From contig DCJS01000051.1 of the NCBI GenBank assembly GCA_002319955.1, forward strand, positions 1 to 14,014: DNA of 14,014 nucleotides. The letters are read 5' to 3'. The notes below the pieces were generated by a model. The model did not search any database. It was not told where the DNA came from and saw only the letters and a program-made list of their open reading frames with translations. Shown here in pieces: positions 7,001 to 13,840 of the stretch (positions within the stretch are counted from its first letter, which is position 1; every line of letters begins with the position of its first letter). Source of the stretch: Flavobacteriales bacterium UBA1694. Its GTDB lineage: Bacteria; Bacteroidota; Bacteroidia; Flavobacteriales; Weeksellaceae. The translations under genes were made by a program, and so were the position numbers.

Positions 7001-7453
7001 ATGTTGCAAGTAACCGACCGTCTTCCTCTTTTAGAAGGTGTCAACCAAGAGGGGCAGCCCATCAAATTAAAAAGCTACATAGGAAAGCCTCTAGTGGTAT
7101 TTTTTTATCCGAAGGCGAGTACCCCTACCTGTACGGTAGAAGTCAAGAGCTTAAAGGATGGGTATAGTGATCTTATCTCGAAAGGCTATGCCGTGCTTGG
7201 GGTTTCTGCAGACAGCGTGGTAAGGCAGAAAAATTTTCATACAAAAAACGCATTGCCCTACGATCTTGTCGCCGATGAATCTCAGCAATTCGTAAAGGCA
7301 TTTGGGGTGTGGAAGGAAAAAAAGAATTTTGGAAAAACCTACATGGGTATTGTGCGAACAACTTTTGTCTTCGATGAATCGGGAAACTGTGTTCGGGTCA
7401 TAGAGAAGGTGAAAAGTAAGGAGGCCGCCAAGCAAATTCTTGAAGGCTCTTAA
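7001..7453 (+). CDS. bcp: Bcp/AhpC-TSA family peroxiredoxin (thiol peroxidase)
   Basis: A thioredoxin-fold enzyme that reduces hydrogen peroxide and organic hydroperoxides in the cytosol. At 150 residues it has the normal Bcp length. The active site is YPKASTPTCT with peroxidatic cysteine C44, and R119 in GIVRTTFVFD is the usual supporting arginine. The motif is TPTCT rather than the common TPGCT. The position five residues after C44, where many Bcp proteins carry the resolving cysteine, is K49. The only other cysteine is C130, near the C-terminus. It may therefore work as a 1-Cys type or use C130; the sequence cannot decide. It is divergent from nth, and its stop overlaps the GNAT gene stop in TTAA (7450-7453). 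Pairing with a repair glycosylase fits oxidative stress. Confidence 0.88.
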   Translation: MLQVTDRLPLLEGVNQEGQPIKLKSYIGKPLVVFFYPKASTPTCTVEVKSLKDGYSDLISKGYAVLGVSADSVVRQKNFHTKNALPYDLVADESQQFVKAFGVWKEKKNFGKTYMGIVRTTFVFDESGNCVRVIEKVKSKEAAKQILEGS

Positions 7454-7953
7454 TTTTCGTAATACCACAATTCTTCCGTTTCATCCGGAAGTACAACAGT
7501 CTTTTTAAACGCTAATCCTAATTTTTCAATTAAGGTCTGAGACGCTTGATTCGTTTTAGAGGTGATTGCGGAGATTTTTTCAATAGTGAATTCCTCATTA
7601 AGCTTTTTCATTAGAAAGCTGGCCGCTTCATAAGCAAGGCCCTGACCTTCGTAGGGTTCAAAAAGTGCAAACCCGATATCGGGAACTTCCAGTCCAGGCC
7701 TGACATAAAGGCCACAGGTTCCAATTTTAGTCCCGTTACCACTCAGTATCATTGTGAAGCTTCCATAACCGTACTTTTCGTAATGCGGTAGAATCCGATC
7801 GCTTATATAGCGTTCGGCATCTTGAAGAGTTCTCACACCACGATCGCCAATATTTTGGATAAACTTGGGCGTGTTTAACAGCTCAAGCATCATTTGGGCA
7901 TCATTCAGTGTGGTAGGAGCAAGTGTCAGTCGCGGGGTTCTATACAATTTCAT
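7450..7953 (-). CDS. GNAT family N-acetyltransferase (RimJ/RimL-like)
   Basis: The 167-residue protein begins with YRTPRLTLAPTTLNDA, the opening typical of RimJ/RimL-like acetyltransferases. It continues with strand IGTCGLYVRPG (77-87) and IGFALFEPYEGQGLAYEAA (93-111), whose GQGLAYEA matches the acetyl-CoA pyrophosphate-binding loop. KTNQASQTLIEKLGLAFKK is the usual motif near the C-terminus, where an Asn and the LGF-like turn complete the fold. It transfers acetyl from acetyl-CoA to an amine, often a protein N-terminus or small molecule; the substrate is not predictable. It lies just downstream of the terminator of the S46 peptidase gene, and I see no clear promoter in the short gap, so low expression or read-through is possible. 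Confidence 0.88.
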   Translation of the reverse strand: MKLYRTPRLTLAPTTLNDAQMMLELLNTPKFIQNIGDRGVRTLQDAERYISDRILPHYEKYGYGSFTMILSGNGTKIGTCGLYVRPGLEVPDIGFALFEPYEGQGLAYEAASFLMKKLNEEFTIEKISAITSKTNQASQTLIEKLGLAFKKTVVLPDETEELWYYEN

Positions 7954-7992
7954 ATGGCTCAGGTCGTTTATATCTTTAACGAGTTGATTTGT

Positions 7993-8028
7993 AAAAACAC
8001 TAGCCGTCTCATGGAGAGACGGCTAGTG
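7993..8028 (-). terminator. Rho-independent terminator of the S46 peptidase gene
   Basis: A perfect 13-base inverted repeat (7998-8010 and 8016-8028, arms CACTAGCCGTCTC and its complement) encloses a five-base loop. On the minus strand it is followed by TTTTT (7997-7993). It starts 31 bases after the peptidase stop. On the plus strand no T-run follows, so it works in one direction. Confidence 0.9.
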
Positions 8029-8059
8029 CTATTTAATATCAAAAGGATGTCGAGAGTTT

Positions 8060-10195
8060 TTATTTCACAATCGTCATTTCCTCGATTAGGTGGCCAGCAC
8101 CAGCAAATTTGTCAATAATCCAAAGAACGTAACGGGCATCAACACTAATGGTTTTCTGCCAATCTTTTTCAAAGACGATATCGCCAGAAAGGGCTTCTGA
8201 ATTGCCATCAAAAGCAAGTCCAATAAGTTCTCCGTTCCCATTAAGTACAGGCGAACCAGAGTTTCCACCGGTGATGTCATGGTCTGAAAGGAAGTTCACA
8301 GGTAAATAGCCTGCTGGATCTGCGTATTGACCGTAGTCTTTTTTTGCATTCAGATCGATAAGTCTTTGAGGAAGATCGAACTCTTCATCTCCTTTCTTAT
8401 ACTTCGCTACGGTACCATCTAGGTCTGTGTAGAAGTTGTTTGTTACGCCGTTGTAGTTGCGGTCGTCTCTGATGGGAAGTGTCGAGATTTTACCGAAGGT
8501 AATTCTCATGGTCGAGTTAGCATCTGGGTAAAACTCTTTTCCTGGATGCGATTTTCTTAAACCATCAAAGTACAAACGGTTGCTGTCTGCAAATTGATTG
8601 TCCAACTCAACATACTTCTCATCTGCTGTTCTGGAACTTTCGAGATAGGCGTTGACCAATCTGTAGATTGGATCTTGCTCTAATCTTGGCCCGTATGCAA
8701 AAGTAAGGAAGTGGGTTGCAGATTCTTTAGTAGCAAAAATGGAATTTTTAGCTACCTCATCAATGATTGATAAGTTGATGTTTCTGAAGGCAGGGGATGA
8801 TGCAGCAAAGGGTACTTTTTTCTTATATAAAGTAATCATTTCTTCAAGCATTTGCTGCTCAAGTTCAGGGTTGAATTTTTCGTACAATGCGTCAATGCGC
8901 TCAGCGGTTGTTTTTTTCAATTCCGCTTTCTTTGTAGGATCTGTTTCAGCGATATAAGCCTTGTACATTGTGCCTAAGGTAACGGCGTAACGGAAGTACT
9001 TCGCATTACGAGTCATCTGTGCCGCGTAGTTTCTTTCAATACCTCTTGCGGCAGTAGTTGTATAGTAATTTTGCATGCTGCTTAGAACATCGCCATAGAC
9101 GGCTTTATTCGCCTCTTGGTTTGCCCAAGCTTGGAACACTTGCTCTACTTTTTGCTTATCTTCAATGGTTCCATTTTTTTTCACGGACTCAATGGTTCCT
9201 TGTCTGTTTTTCCAGTAATTGGCTACACCAGCGTATTGGGAAGCATAGTTCAATTTTGTGGCTTGGTCCTTATCCATATAGGATTTCATTACATCCATCG
9301 CTACTTTTGAGGCGTCAACCCAGGCTGGGTAGTCCTTATTAACCATTTGGTCAATACCATAAGAAGTCATGTAACGGTTTGTTCTTCCAGGATACCCTAC
9401 AATCATGGAGAAGTCTCCAGGCTTGAAGGATTTTAGGGAAATAGGTAAATGGTGCTTTGGTTTTAAAGGCACATTTTTCGCTGAGAATGCAGCCGGGTTG
9501 TTGGCTGCGTCGGAATAGACTCTAAAAACGGAAAAGTCTCCCGTATGTCTTGGCCACTCCCAGTTGTCCGTGTCACCTCCAAATTTCCCAATAGAGTTAG
9601 GAGGAGTCCCTACAAGTCTAACGTCGTTATAGTCTTGGTAAACGAAGTAGTAAAATTCATTTCCATTGTAGAAGTCTTTTACAGAGACCACGTATTTGCC
9701 ATTTTCAGAATTTTCAGCTTGAATTGCTTTATACTCGGCGTTAATAATCGCTTGTCTTTCAACGTTCGTTAGGGTAGAATTAAGTTTTGAATTGATGCGC
9801 TCAGTCACGTCATCCATTCTAACTAAGAAACGAACGGATAGTCCTTTAGCAGGAAGCTCCTCGCTTCTTTTCTTTGCCCAAAAACCGTCGGTAAGGTAAT
9901 CGTGCTCTGGGGTAGAGAGCGCTGCGATTTGCCCGTAGCCACAGTGGTGGTTTGTAAATAAAAGGCCTTCTTTTGACACCATTTCAGCCGTACAGCCTCC
10001 GCCAAATTGGACAATTGCGTCTTTTAAGCTTGAACTATTTACGGAGTAAATCTCCTCAGCGGTCAATTTCAGACCCTGTTTTTGAAGATCCTGCCCATTC
10101 AATCGTTTTACAAGCATCATCAGCCACATCCCCTCGTCTGCTCTCATTTGAACGAAGCTTAGGAGAAATGTACATAGTAAAAATAGTTTTTTCAT
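8060..10195 (-). CDS. S46 family dipeptidyl-peptidase (DPP7-like)
   Basis: A secreted serine exopeptidase that releases dipeptides from peptide N-termini in the periplasm, supporting amino-acid nutrition. A signal peptide (residues 1-19, cleavage after MRA) gives a mature start DEGMW, typical of the family; 711 residues is full length. FTNHHCGYG (80-88) holds the catalytic histidine, probably H84. WPRHTGDFS has D220 as likely catalytic aspartate, and GGNSGSPV has S646 as nucleophile. The residue 18 positions after the nucleophile is G664 in AFDGN. The equivalent residue is Gly673 in P. gingivalis DPP7 and Arg673 in Asp/Glu-specific DPP11, so a DPP7-like preference for hydrophobic P1 residues is inferred. 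It is monocistronic: a strong terminator follows and hflX is divergent upstream. Confidence 0.93.
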   Translation of the reverse strand: MKKLFLLCTFLLSFVQMRADEGMWLMMLVKRLNGQDLQKQGLKLTAEEIYSVNSSSLKDAIVQFGGGCTAEMVSKEGLLFTNHHCGYGQIAALSTPEHDYLTDGFWAKKRSEELPAKGLSVRFLVRMDDVTERINSKLNSTLTNVERQAIINAEYKAIQAENSENGKYVVSVKDFYNGNEFYYFVYQDYNDVRLVGTPPNSIGKFGGDTDNWEWPRHTGDFSVFRVYSDAANNPAAFSAKNVPLKPKHHLPISLKSFKPGDFSMIVGYPGRTNRYMTSYGIDQMVNKDYPAWVDASKVAMDVMKSYMDKDQATKLNYASQYAGVANYWKNRQGTIESVKKNGTIEDKQKVEQVFQAWANQEANKAVYGDVLSSMQNYYTTTAARGIERNYAAQMTRNAKYFRYAVTLGTMYKAYIAETDPTKKAELKKTTAERIDALYEKFNPELEQQMLEEMITLYKKKVPFAASSPAFRNINLSIIDEVAKNSIFATKESATHFLTFAYGPRLEQDPIYRLVNAYLESSRTADEKYVELDNQFADSNRLYFDGLRKSHPGKEFYPDANSTMRITFGKISTLPIRDDRNYNGVTNNFYTDLDGTVAKYKKGDEEFDLPQRLIDLNAKKDYGQYADPAGYLPVNFLSDHDITGGNSGSPVLNGNGELIGLAFDGNSEALSGDIVFEKDWQKTISVDARYVLWIIDKFAGAGHLIEEMTIVK

Positions 10196-10332
10196 TTCTA
10201 TAAATTAAATTTTTATTGGACGCAATTTAGGTAATTTTTGTTGGAACTGAAACGCGATTTTGCGAGAAATTAGACATTCGAGGGCCTGAATCGTATATTA
10301 GGTATGAAATTGGTAAGATTAGATGCAAGGCG

Positions 10333-10370
10333 ATCCGCTTCGTGTGATATGACGAGACGAGCGGATTTTT
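10333..10370 (+). terminator. terminator-like hairpin in the hflX leader
   Basis: ATCCGCT (10333-10339) pairs with AGCGGAT (10360-10366). The stem can extend inward by CGT/ACG with one bulged T. TTTTT (10366-10370) follows on the plus strand. No plus-strand gene ends here; the nearest plus start is hflX, 31 bases on. It could be an attenuator in a long hflX leader or the 3' end of an unannotated small RNA. I found no convincing plus-strand promoter upstream of it within the spacer. Confidence 0.5.
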
Positions 10371-10373
10371 CAT

Positions 10374-10381
10374 TAAATTTG
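10374..10381 (+). promoter_or_regulatory. -7 element directly upstream of hflX
   Basis: TAAATTTG is an exact TAnnTTTG match placed just after the hairpin and 20 bases before the hflX ATG. There is no TTG at the normal distance. If used, transcription would begin around 10388, at or next to the ribosome binding site. Confidence 0.35.
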
Positions 10382-10387
10382 TACTCC

Positions 10388-10392
10388 AGGAG
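10388..10392 (+). promoter_or_regulatory. Shine-Dalgarno sequence of hflX
   Basis: AGGAG lies eight bases before the hflX ATG (10401). A clear Shine-Dalgarno sequence is uncommon in this window, where most starts have only A-rich leaders. It fixes the hflX start. CTCC immediately before it is complementary to GGAG, so a small local pairing could affect access. Confidence 0.55.
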
Positions 10393-10400
10393 ATAAAACT

Positions 10401-11618
10401 ATGCTTGAAAAGAAAGAACATACCTATGAACAGGCCGTATTGGTGGGGCTGATTACTAAAGAACAAGACGAAGACAAGCTGATTGAGTATTTAGACGAGT
10501 TAGAGTTTCTGGCCTTTACGGCTGGAGCAACCGTGGAAAAGCGTTTTTTTCAAAGGTTAGCGAAACCAGATCCTAAAACGTTTGTGGGCTCAGGAAAGGC
10601 AGAGGAAATAAAGTCCTACATCAAAGAGCATGAAATAGGCACTGTTATTTTTGACGACGAACTCACGCCCTCTCAATTGAAAAATCTTGAGCGTGAGCTC
10701 GAGGTTAAAATATTAGACCGAACCAACTTAATTCTAGATATTTTCGCTCAGAGGGCACAAACCTCTTACGCCAGAACTCAAGTTGAACTTGCTCAGTATG
10801 AATACTTACTACCGCGACTAACTCGAATGTGGACCCACTTAGAGCGTCAGCGAGGCGGAATTGGAATGCGCGGACCGGGGGAAACTGAAATTGAAACAGA
10901 CCGTCGTATCATTCGCGACCGAATCTCGTTGCTAAAGGAGAAGCTTAAAATTATTGATAAGCAAATGCACACGCAGCGTCAGAATCGAGGAAAAACAGTG
11001 CGAGTAGCCTTGGTGGGCTATACGAATGTGGGGAAATCGACTTTGATGAATGCCCTTGCCAAGTCTGAAGTCTTTGCAGAAAATAAGCTTTTTGCCACCT
11101 TAGATACAACCGTTCGAAAAGTGGTAATCGGAAACCTTCCCTTCTTATTGACTGATACTGTTGGGTTTATCCGAAAATTACCAACGCAACTCGTCGAGAG
11201 TTTTAAATCAACCTTAGATGAAGTCAGAGAAGCCGATTTGCTTGTTCATGTGGTTGATATTTCACACGAAAGTTTTGAAGACCATATTGATTCCGTAAAT
11301 AAAACCTTGATGGAAATCGGGGCTAATCAGAAACCGACCATCATGGTATTCAATAAAATTGATGCCTTCGCCTACGAACAAAAAGAAGGGGATGATCTAA
11401 CACCAAGTAGCCGTAAAAACATCTCACTCGAGGAGTGGAAAAGAACGTGGATGGCCAAATCTGTGGTGCCTACAGTGTTTATCTCCGCGCTGAATAAAGA
11501 AAACTTTCCGGAACTTAAGAAGTTGCTGTACGACGAGGTTTACAAACTGCATATAGCGCGCTTCCCTTACAATGATTTGTTATTCGAGTACTTTGATGAC
11601 GAAGAATTAGAGCAATGA
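10401..11618 (+). CDS. hflX: HflX family ribosome-associated GTPase
   Basis: A cytosolic GTPase of the Obg-HflX group. In studied bacteria HflX splits stalled or inactive 70S ribosomes, often under stress. The 405 residues include an N-terminal glycine-rich HflX domain with FVGSGKAEEI (62-71), a linking helical segment with GGIGMRGPGETEIETDRR, and the GTPase domain. That domain has G1 GYTNVGKST (206-214), G3 DTVGF (252-256), G4 NKID (318-321) and a G5-like SALN. It ends in a short acidic tail. The start is supported by AGGAG eight bases upstream. Its TGA overlaps the ATG of the next gene in ATGA, suggesting coupled translation with the DNA glycosylase gene. Confidence 0.96.
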   Translation: MLEKKEHTYEQAVLVGLITKEQDEDKLIEYLDELEFLAFTAGATVEKRFFQRLAKPDPKTFVGSGKAEEIKSYIKEHEIGTVIFDDELTPSQLKNLERELEVKILDRTNLILDIFAQRAQTSYARTQVELAQYEYLLPRLTRMWTHLERQRGGIGMRGPGETEIETDRRIIRDRISLLKEKLKIIDKQMHTQRQNRGKTVRVALVGYTNVGKSTLMNALAKSEVFAENKLFATLDTTVRKVVIGNLPFLLTDTVGFIRKLPTQLVESFKSTLDEVREADLLVHVVDISHESFEDHIDSVNKTLMEIGANQKPTIMVFNKIDAFAYEQKEGDDLTPSSRKNISLEEWKRTWMAKSVVPTVFISALNKENFPELKKLLYDEVYKLHIARFPYNDLLFEYFDDEELEQ

Positions 11619-12349
11619 TAGATGCCGAACCCTTTAGTGTGACTGCCAAGGAGGTAGAGCAGGCCCTTGAATTTCTAGCCGATTCGAAGCGCAAGGCTCA
11701 GACGAGTCGATTTTTTAAAACCCAGCAAGGTCAGTATGGAGAGGGGGATATCTTTATTGGGGTGAGCGTTCCCGATCAGCGGAAAATTGCCCAGGCACTC
11801 TACCAGCGATTGCCTCTGAAGCAACTCAGTGTTCTTTTAAGCTCCCCAATTCATGAGATGCGCAGCTGCGCCCTCTTTATTTTAGTTCGAAAGTATGAAA
11901 AGGCAAAAGGACCGGATGAAAGAAAAGAGCTCGTGACATTTTATCAAGACCACTTCAAGTTTGTTGATAATTGGGATTTGGTTGACAGTTCATGTTATAA
12001 AATTCTTGGCCGTTACTGCTATGAAACCAAGTCTAATGAGCTCCTAGTTGATTTAGCTAAATCTGATAAATTATGGCTGAATCGAATTGCCATAGTCGCC
12101 ACGATGTACCATTTGAAAAAAGACGAGTTTGAACTCACCGAGCAAATTACTCTTATGAATCTGCACCATTCCCACGATTTAATTCAAAAGGCGAACGGGT
12201 GGCTTTTACGCGAGCTTGGGAAGCGCGACGAAAACCGTTTACTAGCCTATTTGACTAAGCATGCGCGCACCATGCCAAGGACCAGTCTGCGTTACGCCAT
12301 TGAGCGACTCGATCCCGAGTTACGAAGCACGTTTTTAAAACTAAATTAG
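11615..12349 (+). CDS. AlkD-like DNA alkylation repair glycosylase
   Basis: The 244-residue, mostly helical protein belongs to the HEAT-like DNA alkylation repair family (PF08713), whose studied member B. cereus AlkD removes positively charged alkylated bases such as 3- and 7-methyl purines. GVSVPDQRKIA (49-59) is the family opening signature. NWDLVDSS contains W120 and D124, with the same four-residue spacing as AlkD W109 and D113. R157 and W196 lie near the distances expected for AlkD R148 and W187, so the DNA-facing residues appear intact. The ATG overlaps the hflX stop (ATGA), making it the second gene of this operon. Some family members lack glycosylase activity, so function is likely rather than certain. 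Confidence 0.9.
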   Translation: MIDAEPFSVTAKEVEQALEFLADSKRKAQTSRFFKTQQGQYGEGDIFIGVSVPDQRKIAQALYQRLPLKQLSVLLSSPIHEMRSCALFILVRKYEKAKGPDERKELVTFYQDHFKFVDNWDLVDSSCYKILGRYCYETKSNELLVDLAKSDKLWLNRIAIVATMYHLKKDEFELTEQITLMNLHHSHDLIQKANGWLLRELGKRDENRLLAYLTKHARTMPRTSLRYAIERLDPELRSTFLKLN

Positions 12350-12351
12350 TG

Positions 12352-12699
12352 ATGGAGTTTCTACTAAGTCTCAAAAGTTTAGTTCATTATTTTCTGCATT
12401 TTGGACTGCCTTTAGTGATTGCCCTGCTATTTTATAGGTCAGAGTGGAAAAAGGCCTTTTTGGTGCTAATTTCCAGCATGCTTGTAGACCTTGACCATTT
12501 GCTGGCAACGCCTCTTTTTGACCCGAATCGAAACAGTATTGGGTTTCATCCCTTACATTCCTACCCAGCCATTGGATTCTACTTTGGGTGTCTGCTCTTT
12601 ACCAAAGGGTATTACCGATTGTTTTTTCTGGGACTTCTTTTGCATATGATTACCGACTTTCAAGACTTTTATCTTTGGAATTTTCTGCTGAAAAAATAA
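12352..12699 (+). CDS. DUF6122 family membrane protein
   Basis: A small inner-membrane protein of 115 residues, using the ATG two bases after the preceding TAG; a GTG overlapping that stop would add one residue. It has about three or four hydrophobic helices (roughly 17-28, 36-46, 72-84 and 90-100). Conserved-looking polar residues sit at helix ends: H12 and H16, D46-L-D48-H49, H66-P-L-H69-S, and H98 with D102. This histidine/aspartate set recalls the YdjM/YbcI-type predicted membrane-bound metal-dependent hydrolases, so a metal site facing one side of the membrane is possible. Activity and substrate are unknown. It follows hflX and the AlkD-like gene without a gap and is probably transcribed with them. 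Confidence 0.8.
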   Translation: MEFLLSLKSLVHYFLHFGLPLVIALLFYRSEWKKAFLVLISSMLVDLDHLLATPLFDPNRNSIGFHPLHSYPAIGFYFGCLLFTKGYYRLFFLGLLLHMITDFQDFYLWNFLLKK

Positions 12700-12755
12700 T
12701 TAATAGCATAAATTGAATATCGTCTTTTAATAGATTATTTGTATTTTGCAAAAAA

Positions 12756-13838
12756 ATGAAAATGAAGCTTAAAAGATTCTTAAAATGGTATACGGTCTTA
12801 CCGTTTATTGCCAGTATATTCTATCTAAGTGGCGGTCTAAATGGGACCACCGTGATGAATGTGCTTGGGGCATCCCTGCTTTTCACCTGCGTTTTAGCCG
12901 CGGTTCACCATGCTGAAGTTATTGCACATAAAGTAGGGGAACCTTATGGAACCATCATTTTAGCTATTTGTATTACGATATTAGAAGTGGGTTTAATCGT
13001 TTCCTTTATGCTCTCCGGAGGAGAAGGTGCATTAACCTACGCCCGAGATACGGTCTTTGCAGCCGTCATGTTGATTCTGAATGGAATTTTGGGCGTTTGT
13101 ATTTTGATTGGGGGTGTAAAATATAAGGAGCAGTTTTTCATGCAAAGCTCAGCGACAACCTACCTAGTGAGCTTAGTGGCCATTATTGTACTAACCTTAA
13201 TACTTCCAAATTACACCTCAAGTGCTCGTGGCCCTTTTTATACAAATGCGCAGTTAATCTTCGTATCTATTGCCTGCCTAGTAATCTACGGCACCTTTTT
13301 AATGGTTCAAACCGTTCGCCACAGGAATTTCTTTATTGTGGAACAAGAAGGGAAGATTCCGCACGAGGCCACGCCTCCCACACTCACCAAGACCCTACTT
13401 AGTCTTGTTTTTCTACTGGTTTGCCTTGCAGTGGTAATTTTCATGGCTAAAGGCCTCTCGCCTGTCGTTGAATCGTTTGTTCAATCGGTGGGTGCGCCCT
13501 ACGCTTTAGTTGGGGTGATCATCGCAACGGTCGTGCTTCTACCAGAATGTGTTGCGGCGATTCGTGCAGCGCGAAATAACCAAATACAGTCGTCCATTAA
13601 TTTAGGACTCGGCTCCGCCTTAGCCAGTGTGGGTTTAACGATTCCAGTGGTGTCCGTTGTTTGTATTATTTATGACATTCCATTTGTCCTTGGACTTGAC
13701 TTAAAATCGATTATTCTCGTGGCTCTATCCATTTGTGTGGTTATGATTTCTCTAAGCCGAGGGAAGACCAATATGTTGTATGGGACGGTCTTATTGGTGA
13801 TACTTGCCGCGTACATCTTTACGGTAATTGTACCATAG
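12756..13838 (+). CDS. chaA: ChaA-type Ca2+/H+ (cation/proton) antiporter
   Basis: An inner-membrane exchanger of the CaCA superfamily, 360 residues, with about ten or eleven hydrophobic segments. The first alpha repeat, HHAEVIAHKVGEPYGTII followed by TILEVGLIVS (51-83), is very close to the ChaA signature and includes the acidic residues E54 and E77. The second repeat has LLPECVAAIRAA (261-272) and NLGLGSALASVGLTIPV (282-298), with E264. A hydrophilic loop near 187-210 separates the two halves. It should export Ca2+, or Na+/K+ in some homologues, in exchange for protons; ion choice is not readable. A second ATG two codons later is possible. It begins 56 bases after the DUF6122 gene, so it may share that transcript or use its own promoter. 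Confidence 0.9.
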   Translation: MKMKLKRFLKWYTVLPFIASIFYLSGGLNGTTVMNVLGASLLFTCVLAAVHHAEVIAHKVGEPYGTIILAICITILEVGLIVSFMLSGGEGALTYARDTVFAAVMLILNGILGVCILIGGVKYKEQFFMQSSATTYLVSLVAIIVLTLILPNYTSSARGPFYTNAQLIFVSIACLVIYGTFLMVQTVRHRNFFIVEQEGKIPHEATPPTLTKTLLSLVFLLVCLAVVIFMAKGLSPVVESFVQSVGAPYALVGVIIATVVLLPECVAAIRAARNNQIQSSINLGLGSALASVGLTIPVVSVVCIIYDIPFVLGLDLKSIILVALSICVVMISLSRGKTNMLYGTVLLVILAAYIFTVIVP

Positions 13839-13840
13839 GT

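Noticed and set aside
7998..8028. Perfect inverted repeat considered as a mobile-element end or regulatory operator
   Set aside because: The short loop, the GC content of the stem and the T-run on the minus strand just after a stop codon fit a Rho-independent terminator; no second copy or target duplication was seen.
9058..9342. Plus-strand ORFs opposite the S46 peptidase (this one and 8739-8957, 9545-9772, 9973-10203)
   Set aside because: They lie wholly or mostly opposite a clearly real gene, show no recognisable domain and look like composition shadows.
12349..12351. GTG start for the DUF6122 gene overlapping the preceding TAG
   Set aside because: An ATG follows immediately in the same frame; the difference is one residue and ATG is the more likely start.
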